Assembly (NCBI GenBank): GCA_030603385.1
Contig: JAUVXW010000012.1
Coordinates: forward strand, 1 to 64,000
DNA length: 64,000 nucleotides
Direction: 5' to 3'
From: Promethearchaeota archaeon
GTDB lineage: Archaea; Asgardarchaeota; Lokiarchaeia; Sigyniarchaeales; SOKP01
The notes under the pieces are model-generated. The model did not search any database. It was not told the DNA's origin and saw only the letters and a program-made list of their open reading frames with translations. Shown here one piece after another: positions 25,738 to 34,057 of this stretch. Numbering within the stretch: the stretch's first letter is position 1; every line of letters begins with the position of its first letter. The position numbers and the translations under genes were made by a program.

Positions 25738-27003
25738 TTATTCCTTATACTTTTCAGGATTAACACATGTTCGCCATTCCATTAGCGTTTCTTTAGGACC
25801 CAAACCAATAAGTAAATCTCCCTCTTTGAAAAGGAAATCCGGGTTAAAACGATAAATCCATTTATCTTCTCTCTTTAATGCTATTATATGGAAACCACGC
25901 TTATAGCGACTATGTTGTAGCTCATTATAAGTTTTTTCTTTAAAATACGAATCTTCAGAGAGAGTCTCTCTTACGACAATTTCAGACGTTTCTCGAATAG
26001 CTTGCTGTAAAATACTATGTGGTTCAAAACCTTTGACTATATTCTCTGCTATATGTGTTGCTGAATCTGCAATAAGTTCACAAGAAAAGACAATTCGCAT
26101 AATACCTGTTAGATCTCTTGGCGTTTCCACCAATTGAGCTAGATCAAGGAGATCTTTTTCAAAAGCTAAATTTAATCCATCCATTAATTCTTCCATTTCT
26201 AAAATATCTTCAGCAAGCTCTTCATTTTTAAAAAATAATGCTGCTAAAGCTAATTCTATCATACTTTCTGAGAGATCTGTTATTAAAACATAATTCTTCT
26301 GGAGTTGTTCAATTTTTTCGCATATGTCTGGATTTTCTAAATCAATTAAGAATTCTTCGTCTTTATTATCAATATCAAATGAGAAAGGCTCAGGATCTTT
26401 ACATAATACTTTCAATTCAATTATTGGTTGAATTTCACCTTTCACAATTAATATGTCATCTGTTAATATTTTTTCTTCTTTTTCGAAAAACCATTTATTT
26501 CCTCTCCGTATTGCGATTAAATCAACACCATGTTTAGATCTAAAGTGTATATCTTTTCGATATTGACCTATAAAGCTACAATCTCTTTTTACCGCAATCT
26601 TTACTATAGGTTCAGGCACGAAACTAATATCACTAAATAGTTGTACAAAATAAGATATATCCTTATTGATATAAACAACTCTAGCAATATCACTTAACGC
26701 ATCAGATATTTTATCAATCGAATAACCCATAACAACAATGGGTTCCAATGTTTTAGCTTCATTTAAGCCTCCCGGATGCGCTTGAATTATTTGAAAATTC
26801 AATAAAAAAGTGAGTTCGTGAATTCTTTGTTCCATTTTATAGGTTTCGTCAGCTAATTCTTTACTTCCAAATTTTATAGCACTATAAGCCAAATCAATCA
26901 TTAAATCAATGTTCTGTTTCATTTCCCTAATTATATCTTTTAGAGAAAGTGGTTTATATTTGAATTTTTTACTCCGTTTGGGCATATTGTTGTACTCACT
27001 CAT
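25738..27003 (-). CDS. PhoU/TrkA_C double-repeat regulatory protein
   Basis: A 421-residue soluble protein with two copies of the same layout. Each has a helical PhoU-like bundle (about residues 20-125 and 230-335) followed by a TrkA_C ligand-binding domain (about 130-210 and 340-415, with GVDLIAIRRGNKWFF and GFHIIALKREDKW as matching strands). TrkA_C domains bind nucleotides or divalent ions and gate transporters. The two genes directly upstream in the operon encode MgtE-type membrane halves, so this protein is probably the gating or regulatory subunit of that Mg2+-type transporter. The spacing is 19 bp on both sides. Confidence 0.82.
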   Translation of the reverse strand: MSEYNNMPKRSKKFKYKPLSLKDIIREMKQNIDLMIDLAYSAIKFGSKELADETYKMEQRIHELTFLLNFQIIQAHPGGLNEAKTLEPIVVMGYSIDKISDALSDIARVVYINKDISYFVQLFSDISFVPEPIVKIAVKRDCSFIGQYRKDIHFRSKHGVDLIAIRRGNKWFFEKEEKILTDDILIVKGEIQPIIELKVLCKDPEPFSFDIDNKDEEFLIDLENPDICEKIEQLQKNYVLITDLSESMIELALAALFFKNEELAEDILEMEELMDGLNLAFEKDLLDLAQLVETPRDLTGIMRIVFSCELIADSATHIAENIVKGFEPHSILQQAIRETSEIVVRETLSEDSYFKEKTYNELQHSRYKRGFHIIALKREDKWIYRFNPDFLFKEGDLLIGLGPKETLMEWRTCVNPEKYKE

Positions 27004-27022
27004 TTTTCATATAAATTTGATT

Positions 27023-27574
27023 TTATATAAATATTATTATAAATAAAATAATGAATAATGGGGTTAGGAAATCGGCTAGCGATGTAATAAATGGTATAAG
27101 AAAATTATTCGGGTCCATACCTCGTTTAAATAAGTATATTGCGCCTATAAATAGCAAAATAAACATCATGAGAAAAATTATTAGAATCGTGAAAGTTATA
27201 ATCAAAACTATTATTAGTGGATTTACTAGCTTTACTCCCGAAATAACTGCAATAGAGTACCCTAAAAAAATTAAAACAACTAAGCTTAATAAAAGAGTCA
27301 TAAGAAGACCATAAAAATCTTCTTTCAACCTTTTAGATTTCTGGATTTTAGGTAATATGGTACCAATATAAAGATGCGTAGTTAATCTTGACACCAGAAC
27401 TGTTGAAATATCTCCAATTAGAGAGTTTAATGCTGGTAATATTAGAAGTAATATAGGAATTGTATAGAGTATCTCTTTATTTGATGATAACAATGTACCA
27501 GAAATTAAACCAAATATAGAGGATAAGATTACAACTATTATTGATTCTTTGAAAATCTTTATGAAATATTTCAT
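27023..27574 (-). CDS. MgtE/SLC41-type transporter half, membrane subunit 2
   Basis: A 183-residue integral membrane protein with about five helices. LPALNSLIGDISTVLVSRLTTHLYIG near residues 45-70 is the family signature that lines the Mg2+ pore in MgtE and SLC41 proteins. An upstream in-frame start at 27613 is possible. The ATG at 27574 overlaps the TAA of the preceding gene by one base and gives a length equal to its neighbour, so it is preferred. With the preceding gene it forms a split, two-chain MgtE core (COG1824 type) regulated by the PhoU/TrkA_C protein downstream. Confidence 0.8.
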   Translation of the reverse strand: MKYFIKIFKESIIVVILSSIFGLISGTLLSSNKEILYTIPILLLILPALNSLIGDISTVLVSRLTTHLYIGTILPKIQKSKRLKEDFYGLLMTLLLSLVVLIFLGYSIAVISGVKLVNPLIIVLIITFTILIIFLMMFILLFIGAIYLFKRGMDPNNFLIPFITSLADFLTPLFIILFIIIFI

Positions 27575-28128
27575 TATGACACCCCCAACATTATTAATGT
27601 CAAAAAGAAACAAAAAACTGTAAAAAAATCATCAATGGCAGTCATAACAGGATTTACTACATTATTTGGGTTCAATCCTTTTTTAAACACAATATAATTT
27701 AACCCTGTTGAACACGGAATTGAAATAGAAAGGGTTAGTATTATTGAAACTATTGGAATTAGAATAAAGTGAATAGTAGGAAGAACTTTGAAATCAAATA
27801 TTATCGAATTCAAAATAATTGAAAATATACCAATGAAAATTGCCGTTATAATTGCCAAAATAAATGTAGCAAATACATTTTCAATCCATGATCTTTTGGT
27901 AAAGTCTCCAATAATTAGATCGCGAGAGGTTCTTGCTATAAAAGGACCACTTAAGTTCCCTCTTAACGAAAGAAGGGCGGGAATCATTAATATTAGGGCA
28001 AGAAAACTTTCAAAAGGCAAAATAAAGATAGAAAGGATTATCCCTGCTAGGATATCTCCAATAATTGATACTGTTTCTGATGGGAAGGTCTCCTTAACGA
28101 TTTTACCTTTAGTGTCTTGGGTCTCCAT
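27574..28128 (-). CDS. MgtE/SLC41-type transporter half, membrane subunit 1
   Basis: A 184-residue membrane protein, first gene of a five-gene leftward operon. The signature IPALLSLRGNLSGPFIARTSRD near residues 48-69 is the SLC41/MgtE pore motif, closely matched by the next gene. About five hydrophobic helices are present. The two genes probably arose by tandem duplication, and the chains are expected to pair as a heterodimeric divalent-cation (Mg2+ or Co2+) transporter in the cytoplasmic membrane. The N-terminal tail is short, with no CBS or N domain; regulation is supplied by the separate PhoU/TrkA_C protein. Confidence 0.8.
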   Translation of the reverse strand: METQDTKGKIVKETFPSETVSIIGDILAGIILSIFILPFESFLALILMIPALLSLRGNLSGPFIARTSRDLIIGDFTKRSWIENVFATFILAIITAIFIGIFSIILNSIIFDFKVLPTIHFILIPIVSIILTLSISIPCSTGLNYIVFKKGLNPNNVVNPVMTAIDDFFTVFCFFLTLIMLGVS

Positions 28129-28534
28129 ATGCCATCCTCATCAGAATCTTTTGTTAAAGAAATTTGATTTACAGCCATTTTTTTTTTAATAAACCTAAGA
28201 CTTTGTTTAATTAAAAACTTATTATTATTATATTTTAATTTACTATTTTATTTAAATATTAGTTGTGCCTAGATCCATTTTATCAATTGTTAAATACATA
28301 TTAATTGAATAACTTTACAACGAATAAATCATTGGTTATACTATTCTTTAAGTTTACAAAGATGTTATTTAATAAAATATTAAATATTTTTAGAATTATT
28401 AGTAAAATCTTCAATTAGAAATTTAGAAATATCTAATCTTTAATATAAAAGAAACATTTTTTATTTGAAAAAACCAATTCTTAAATATATTTTAGGATAG
28501 ATAATGTAAAAATAATTATTAGAGTAATAATCTT
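28129..28534. other. intergenic region between divergent MgtE and ABC-2-like permease genes
   Basis: About 400 bases without a supported gene. It is very AT-rich and would hold the promoters of both divergent genes. A TATA-like TTTAATATAAAAG near 28439-28451 lies about 85 nt before the rightward gene and is the best candidate. No RNA gene, long palindrome or tandem repeat was noticed. Confidence 0.5.
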
Positions 28535-30187
28535 TTGAGTCTTTGGAAGGTCATCGCTAAGAATGAAATACGATTAAAGACAAGTCGATTTAGAAAAAGA
28601 CGGAGATTATTTTTTATCATAATTTTTTCAATTTTTCTATTTTGGGGAATATATTTAGGACCTGCTCTATTTGATGCAATTTTACCAGAAATTTTAAAAG
28701 GTTTTATTGAAGAATATGGATCTTTTATTATTCCATTAATTGAATACATTTTTACTTCTTTGTTTCTAATGTATGTGATGTATCCTCTTTTTATTCTCTT
28801 TAGAAAAACTGAAATAAAAAATAAAGAAATCTTACTTTCTTCTCCAGTCAAACCAGGTGATATTTTCCTTGGTGAATTTCTTGGACGTTTTCCTTCTTAT
28901 TTCCTATTTCTTTTAGGAATCGGTCCATTTGGTATATCATTAGTTGCACAGGTTAATCCTCAAATAACCCTTTTCCATCATCTAGTTTTCTATTTAAGCT
29001 TTTTTATGATGTCCATTTTCGGTTCCTTAATAGGGGCTATAATTGCTAATTGGATTGAATCTAAATTTTTAAATAACAGGAAATTGCAAAATTTTGGGAA
29101 GATAGCACTGATTATATTGGCTATAACTATTATTGGATCTTTTTATATCATTCATTATATATTTGAATTGATAATTACTTATCCAGAGCTCAAAAGATAC
29201 CTATTCTTTTATCCTTCATTTTGGTATTCAAATATAATTCTGTATTTCATAGATCCAATTTTTATAAAATCATATAGCTTAAATCTTTGGGTAAATATTG
29301 GCTTAGGAATAGTTTTACCAAGCTTAATTTTATATATTTCATATAAAAAAGCACATTCCTTTTATGAATTAAAGAATAGAGATATAGCTGATTTAAGATT
29401 CTTTGTTCAAGAAAAAAAATATCACGACATTATAAGAAAAATCACCCCTAGGAAGTATAAAGGATTAGTTTTATTTCAAAGTAAGGTGTTTTTTAGAAGT
29501 AAAGAAAATACCTTAAAATTATTATATATCTCTGGTATTATTGTAATATTTGGGTTGTTGACGTCACTTTCTGTAGTAGAGGGTTCAGTTATTCTTGAAG
29601 AGTTTTTATCAAGCTTTCCTATTGAAACCCAAATTACTATAGATAAAAATTTAATGATATTAGTCTTATCATGGACAGGTGGAATAATTGTTGGGCTTTT
29701 CTTAGGGATGCACGTTTTTATAGATTCAAAAGATTTATTACAAGTTTACCAGAAATCACTTGTAGGAGTAAAAGGACTAATATTTTCATATCTATTCAGC
29801 CAAATCTTCCTAATAATCTTCCTTGATATCCTTATGACAATTTTTTTTACAGTAGTCTTTCAATTAGAAATTATGTTTGTACTACTTTTTTTTACTACTT
29901 TCTTTATTAATAGTAGTATTGTCCTTTCACATGCAGTTGGTATTCAGGGTATTAGACCTTTATTTGAAGAAAAACGTAAAAATATGCTTTTTAATAATTA
30001 CACAGTGATACTTTTACAAATATTATCATTATATCTTTCCCTTTACATCTTTATCCCATTATTTCCAGCATTAATAGATGTTGTAGTTGGGTTTTTCATT
30101 ATTTTTATAATAAATCTAGGTATTTCTCTAATATTTAGCATCTTAATATTACATCTTGGGATTCAAAGATTAAACAAAATAGAATAA
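28535..30187 (+). CDS. ABC-2-like permease, integral membrane protein
   Basis: A ~550-residue protein with about twelve hydrophobic helices. After a short positively charged N-terminus (LWKVIAKNEIRLKTSRF) comes a first helix, then the segment KEILLSSPVKPGDIFLGEFLGR near residue 97. That segment is typical of ABC-2 transporter permeases, where it forms the coupling region to the ATPase. The second half carries a similar helix set. It would be the membrane part of an ABC exporter, but no ATPase gene lies beside it, which is unusual. It starts with TTG at 28535; no ATG upstream is in frame. The substrate is unknown. Confidence 0.65.
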   Translation: MSLWKVIAKNEIRLKTSRFRKRRRLFFIIIFSIFLFWGIYLGPALFDAILPEILKGFIEEYGSFIIPLIEYIFTSLFLMYVMYPLFILFRKTEIKNKEILLSSPVKPGDIFLGEFLGRFPSYFLFLLGIGPFGISLVAQVNPQITLFHHLVFYLSFFMMSIFGSLIGAIIANWIESKFLNNRKLQNFGKIALIILAITIIGSFYIIHYIFELIITYPELKRYLFFYPSFWYSNIILYFIDPIFIKSYSLNLWVNIGLGIVLPSLILYISYKKAHSFYELKNRDIADLRFFVQEKKYHDIIRKITPRKYKGLVLFQSKVFFRSKENTLKLLYISGIIVIFGLLTSLSVVEGSVILEEFLSSFPIETQITIDKNLMILVLSWTGGIIVGLFLGMHVFIDSKDLLQVYQKSLVGVKGLIFSYLFSQIFLIIFLDILMTIFFTVVFQLEIMFVLLFFTTFFINSSIVLSHAVGIQGIRPLFEEKRKNMLFNNYTVILLQILSLYLSLYIFIPLFPALIDVVVGFFIIFIINLGISLIFSILILHLGIQRLNKIE

Positions 30188-30189
30188 AA

Positions 30190-30465
30190 TTAATACATTC
30201 TTTTTTTAGAGTTAATAACTTTCTTTACGCATTGATATAACACATTTATTGTTAAAGGTATAAGTAAGAATACAAAACCTAATGGATTAAAAAGAAAGTA
30301 ATTAGTTAATGAAAAAATAATCTCTAATGGATCAAAAAAAAATAATTGAATAAGTAAAAATAAATAAATAGCAGCACCAAATATAAAAAAGAAAGTATTT
30401 GACTTCACGGTTGATAAATATATTAATAAAAAGAATAAAAAAATCACAGAATCTATAAACTCCAT
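30190..30465 (-). CDS. small membrane protein, unknown function
   Basis: A 91-residue hydrophobic protein with about three membrane helices and a basic C-terminus (CVKKVINSKKRMY). It is convergent with the permease gene, 2 bp away. No family is recognised. Low-complexity Phe/Leu content makes it hard to separate from chance, but its position and AT-rich upstream leader fit a real gene. Confidence 0.45.
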   Translation of the reverse strand: MEFIDSVIFLFFLLIYLSTVKSNTFFFIFGAAIYLFLLIQLFFFDPLEIIFSLTNYFLFNPLGFVFLLIPLTINVLYQCVKKVINSKKRMY

Positions 30466-30515
30466 TTTAGTTTTAAAAATTAAAAATTATATAAAAAAAA
30501 AAGAAAATATTATAT

Positions 30516-31349
30516 TTATACTTTAAACCTATTTTTTTTCCTTATTGAAAGTATTACCCCAATACATACAGCAGTAGTAATACCTATAATCATTGGAAGT
30601 TCATATCCAGGGATTTCTCCTTCATCTCCGATATTGACTGACAATATGGTTCCTCCTCCATAGGTAATTTTAGCTGTATTAAAAACACCTTTTTGGTCCC
30701 ACGTAGCAAAAATTTCCATTTGTTGTAATGTAATAGTCTCAACTGTTTGTGAGGGCATTGTTATTTTAAAACCATTTCCATATACTTCAGTGGTTATACC
30801 TGACATTCCTGGTAAAAACGAATACAGGGCTTCTAAAGCTTGAACCTCTTGAGTCCAATTTAAATTTAAAGGTACAATTAACATAGGAATGCTACTCTCA
30901 ACATATGAGGGTAAAACCTCATGATTTATAGCGTTTATTGTATCATTGAAGTAATTGGCTGTATTGTTATTTAATACGAATATAGTAAAATAATGTCCAG
31001 GAAGGGTCATTGGAACATCTCCATACCCAGGTACAGCCATTGTTATTGATATATTGATCAACGTATAATCGTATAAACTACCAACGATCTCATCACTGAT
31101 CCATTCTATTTTAGCTTTAATTGTAGTGTCAGACATAGTTTCAAACGGTGTTAAATCAATAGGAAGAGTTTCGTTCATATCATCTATGAGATTTTGTAGA
31201 TTATTTATATTTATGTGAATTTTCCATGAATATTCTTCTCCTACTTGAACACCAATGTAATCTGGAGGAGCCGCAGTAGAAAAATTAACAAAAGGAATTA
31301 GAACCAAAGCAAAAAAAATAGAAATACATACTATCCTTGTTTTTCTCAT
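30516..31349 (-). CDS. secreted, C-terminally membrane-anchored surface protein
   Basis: A 277-residue protein. Residues 1-27 form a signal peptide (RKTR, a hydrophobic core, then cleavage near STAAPP). The extracellular middle is beta-rich with several N-x-S/T sites. The C-terminus reads GEIPGYELP, a hydrophobic helix of about 20 residues, then IRKKNRFKV. An IPGY or PGF motif before a terminal helix and a basic tail resembles archaeal CTERM-type sorting signals, so processing or anchoring at the envelope is likely. The ectodomain (GVQVGEEYSWKIHINI start) is not recognised. Confidence 0.65.
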   Translation of the reverse strand: MRKTRIVCISIFFALVLIPFVNFSTAAPPDYIGVQVGEEYSWKIHININNLQNLIDDMNETLPIDLTPFETMSDTTIKAKIEWISDEIVGSLYDYTLINISITMAVPGYGDVPMTLPGHYFTIFVLNNNTANYFNDTINAINHEVLPSYVESSIPMLIVPLNLNWTQEVQALEALYSFLPGMSGITTEVYGNGFKITMPSQTVETITLQQMEIFATWDQKGVFNTAKITYGGGTILSVNIGDEGEIPGYELPMIIGITTAVCIGVILSIRKKNRFKV

Positions 31350-31419
31350 TTTTTCTTACCTAAAATCTCTTTTTTTTTTTAAAATATAGAAAGATATTGA
31401 CATATATATACTACTTTGA

Positions 31420-31428
31420 TTATATAAA
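31420..31428 (+). promoter_or_regulatory. TATA-box-like element of the phosphoribosyltransferase gene
   Basis: TTATATAAA sits 60 nt before the ATG at 31488. The archaeal TATA box is usually centred 25-30 bp before the transcript start, so transcription would begin near 31450 and give a leader of about 35 nt. Confidence 0.35.
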
Positions 31429-31487
31429 TTTATCAGTGTATTCCGAAGACAATTTATATATTAATGTAAATATCATTTTAATTAATA

Positions 31488-32198
31488 ATGCGCCCATCCA
31501 AGTATGAATCAAGATTTAAAGCAGGAGAGTTATTAGCAAGTTTTATTAGTAAAGAAGATAAAACCCTAAATGATCTTATAATAAGAGATCCTAACTTTTT
31601 TTTTTGTTTTGCGATTCCAAATGGAGGTGTGCCAGTTACAGAGGGCTTTTGCTCTAAATATAATTTATATTATGATATATTAATAGTTCGAAAAATTAAG
31701 ATTCCCTATAATACAGAAGCAGGTTTTGGTTCTGTGACTACGGATGGGACAATTTTAATTAATGAAAAGCTATTATCCCGCTTAAATTTGTCAGAACAAG
31801 TCGTTAGAGATTCAATAGAATTAACAAAGACAGAAATCAGGGAGAGATTAAAATTCTATAATAAAGAACTTGGCTCAGAGAAATTTTATGCTAATCAAAT
31901 TCAAAAGAAACGCATTTTTATTCTTGACGATGGACTAGCTTCAGGATTTACAATGTTGGCAGCTATTAACATGATAAAGAAGTATAATCCGGAAAAAATC
32001 TATATAGCCGTTCCAACGGCACCATTAAGAACAGTTAAAAATGTTAAAACTGAAGTATATGAAATTTTTTGTCCAAATATCAGAGAAGTGTTATGGTTTG
32101 CTGTTGCTGATGCATATAAAAATTGGTATGATGTGCCTGAATCAGAGGTACTCGAATTAATCAACAATTCAAAATTCTATATTACTGAAACAGGATAA
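31488..32198 (+). CDS. phosphoribosyltransferase-family protein (COG1926-like)
   Basis: A 236-residue type I phosphoribosyltransferase-fold protein. The PRPP-binding motif is RIFILDDGLASGFTML near residue 145, with the two acidic residues DD followed by the small-residue loop. PNGGVPVTEGF near 44 is the first loop, and ILIVRKIKIPYNTEAGFGSV near 65 is the flexible flap region. This layout matches the COG1926 predicted phosphoribosyltransferases; the nucleobase or other acceptor is not known. Monocistronic, with a TATA-like element upstream. Confidence 0.82.
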   Translation: MRPSKYESRFKAGELLASFISKEDKTLNDLIIRDPNFFFCFAIPNGGVPVTEGFCSKYNLYYDILIVRKIKIPYNTEAGFGSVTTDGTILINEKLLSRLNLSEQVVRDSIELTKTEIRERLKFYNKELGSEKFYANQIQKKRIFILDDGLASGFTMLAAINMIKKYNPEKIYIAVPTAPLRTVKNVKTEVYEIFCPNIREVLWFAVADAYKNWYDVPESEVLELINNSKFYITETG

Positions 32199-32263
32199 GG
32201 ATAATAATACCATTTGATTTTAAGATGATACGATATTAAAAGAAAAGTAAAAAAAAATAAATT

Positions 32264-32539
32264 TTAGGCACTAAGCAAACGGAACAATATTGAAGCATGT
32301 GGTATAAAGAACTCATCTTTCCTCTTTATCACCACTGTGTGAAAATACTCAGCAAGGCCGAGAAAACCTCGAATTACTGATTCATCTTCTTCAAACCTGA
32401 AAATTACTGAAGCGATAGCTGCTCCCGTACTGAAATTGACCTTATCATACACTCTCTCATCAATCAAAGGAATTTTGAGTTCATTGACAATTTCATAGAC
32501 CCTTTTTATGAAAAGTTCTCTCTTTGGCATTTTAATCAA
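32264..32539 (-). CDS. conserved-looking small protein, unknown function
   Basis: A 91-residue soluble protein (88 if the ATG at residue 4 is used) with mixed alpha/beta character: FIKRVYEIVNELKIPLI, a GAAIASVIFRF strand and a C-terminal PHASILFRLLSA. It has higher GC use than its neighbours. It is not recognised. It lies convergent to the phosphoribosyltransferase and divergent to the proline-rich protein. Confidence 0.5.
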   Translation of the reverse strand: MIKMPKRELFIKRVYEIVNELKIPLIDERVYDKVNFSTGAAIASVIFRFEEDESVIRGFLGLAEYFHTVVIKRKDEFFIPHASILFRLLSA

Positions 32540-32795
32540 CTTTTTTATATTAATTCAATTCAGAAGAAATTTTTAGATGATTGAATTTTTTAATAATTTT
32601 TATGATATATAATATTATTAGGTTTTTTAATAATTAACGTTTTTTTAAAATTATAGAATATTTAGAATTTCAGATTCATTCACGGATGGAATAAAAATAT
32701 AAATACATATTAATATAACTTAAGTATAAAAGTTATTACTTAGTAATAAAAAAATTTATCAAATTTTCAATAATAGCAGAGGAATTGAGTAGAAC

Positions 32796-33494
32796 GTGGT
32801 TTCAAAAGAGCATAAAAAAATCGAACGCGTTATAAATTTTATGAAAAAGGGGTTAACTTCTTTAGCTGATGATCTCGATGAAACAGTTAAAGGAATTAAT
32901 GATTTTATTAAATCTTTGGGTAAAGCTCAAAAGGATTTGAAGGAAATTACTGTTGGAGAAGTAATCCAAACAGTCAGTACTTCCTCGAAAAAAGTAGTAA
33001 CAACCTCAACTGGCGAAGCGAAAACAGCAGCAGCTAGTACATTATTCACTTTATTGAGTGGAAGTGGTGGAGCACCCGCACCAGCAACACCTGCAGCTCC
33101 ACCTGTGTCCGCAGTACCTGCACCACCTGCACCCCCTAGTGGAGGTGGGCCCCCAACTGCCCCACCAACTGGGCCACCGAAGGCAGGAGGAAGTCCTCCT
33201 AAAAGACCCAATTTACCACCAGCACCAAGATTACCACCTAGTGGCGGTGGACCCCCAAAAGCACCTAGTGGACCACCCGGTGCACCACCAAAAGCCCCTG
33301 CTTTTGCTAAAAGACCAGTAACGCCTGGTGCCCCACCCAGTGGAGGACCCCCTAGTGCGGGACCACCCAAACCCCCAGGAGCTCCAGCAGCAGCACCCGC
33401 GGCTGCAGCACAAGTCGGTGGAGGTTTAGGCTCACTAAGAGATGAAATGTTGGACGAGTTGAATAGATTAAAGAAAATTATGCGCGGAGAGTGA
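32796..33494 (+). CDS. proline-rich protein with helical ends (possible profilin/SH3-type ligand)
   Basis: A 232-residue protein starting with GTG at 32796. Residues 1-90 are a charged, probably coiled helical region (FMKKGLTSLADDLDETVKG). Residues ~92-205 are almost only Pro, Ala and Gly with scattered Lys, in PPxxPP-type repeats such as PPAPPSGGGPPTAPP. Residues ~212-232 form an amphipathic helix (RDEMLDELNRLKKIMRGE). GC content here is far above the rest of the window. Low-complexity proline arms bind profilin, SH3 and WW domains in eukaryotes, and Asgard profilins are reported to bind polyproline. An actin-family gene lies 5 kb away. A structural linker role is the alternative; no enzyme domain is present. 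Confidence 0.75.
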   Translation: MVSKEHKKIERVINFMKKGLTSLADDLDETVKGINDFIKSLGKAQKDLKEITVGEVIQTVSTSSKKVVTTSTGEAKTAAASTLFTLLSGSGGAPAPATPAAPPVSAVPAPPAPPSGGGPPTAPPTGPPKAGGSPPKRPNLPPAPRLPPSGGGPPKAPSGPPGAPPKAPAFAKRPVTPGAPPSGGPPSAGPPKPPGAPAAAPAAAAQVGGGLGSLRDEMLDELNRLKKIMRGE

Positions 33495-33823
33495 CCAATT
33501 CTTCGGTCTGGCAGAGTTGGTCAACACGGTTCGCATCCAAGGCAATAAGTTTAACAGAAATACGTCCTACTCCATGTAAAAGCTTTTTTTCTTAAAATAT
33601 ATTTTTCTCTAATTTTCTGATTAATTTTGAGACATATATTAACTTGAGAGTGTTCTTCGCCCCTCACGGCAAAACAATAGCAATCAAGCTGGTTATGAGA
33701 ATTAAAGACCTGTACTGCATTTCCAAGCGTAATCACCACAATGTCAGATTCTTCTATATCATCTTTCGCATTAGATACTTGCCTTTCTAATAACCCTAAT
33801 CGCTCCAGTATTCTTTCTAACAA
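33478..33823 (-). pseudogene. probable decayed gene with a homopolymer frameshift
   Basis: A leftward frame from TTG 33823 encodes LERILERLGLLERQVSNAK and on to TFIC-like noise ending at 33551. If one base is removed in the A7 run (T7 on the plus strand, 33584-33590), the reading continues as LLHGVGRISVKLIALDANRVDQ and ends at 33478 with TAA. That gives about 114 residues that look like protein throughout. No ATG start exists; upstream the frame runs straight into the 74-bp repeat, so the 5' end seems replaced. The last 17 bp overlap the proline-rich gene on the other strand. I read it as a fragment, not a working gene. Confidence 0.4.
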
Positions 33824-33848
33824 ATCTCCAGAAAAAGCTAAAAGATTC

Positions 33849-33922
33849 TTTGATTCTGTACAGGCAGACTTGGAAGAATTGAATGATGAAGATTAAATAC
33901 GCTAGTAAAATATATTAATATA
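33849..33922. repeat. 74-bp direct repeat, left copy (3' end of a lost gene)
   Basis: 74 bases align without gaps to 36562-36635 with 8 differences. On the plus strand the copy encodes the tail FFDSVQADLEELNDED followed by TAA and then shared non-coding sequence. The frame is open back to a TGA at 33696 but has no homology to the neighbouring surface protein's membrane helix, so it looks like the severed 3' end of a related gene. Confidence 0.7.
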
Positions 33923-34057
33923 TTTGGATTAAATTTCAGGATTGCCACTAACTATTTTATATAACATAAGTTATAGATCTATGTTCTGATTACATAAGTG
34001 TTAAATACAAAAGATCCAATTCTTTATTATAATTCAATGACTTTTTTGTGGAATCGA

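Noticed and set aside
32927..33413. Long antisense and alternate-frame open frames over the proline-rich gene
   Set aside because: They are low-complexity shadows of the GC-rich Pro/Ala/Gly codons (Gly, Ala, Cys, Trp runs) and have no starts or signals of their own.
33415..33494. WH2-like end of the proline-rich protein (MLDELNRLKKIM)
   Set aside because: A polyproline arm followed by WH2 would resemble WASP, but the spacing between the helix and the LKK core is two residues too short for a real WH2 motif.
33495..33545. tRNA-like bases GGTTCGCATCC with a preceding GAGTTGGTCAA
   Set aside because: The T-arm-like phrase resembles a tRNA end, but no acceptor stem, anticodon arm or D-stem pairing could be found. 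The stretch also fits as coding sequence on the other strand.
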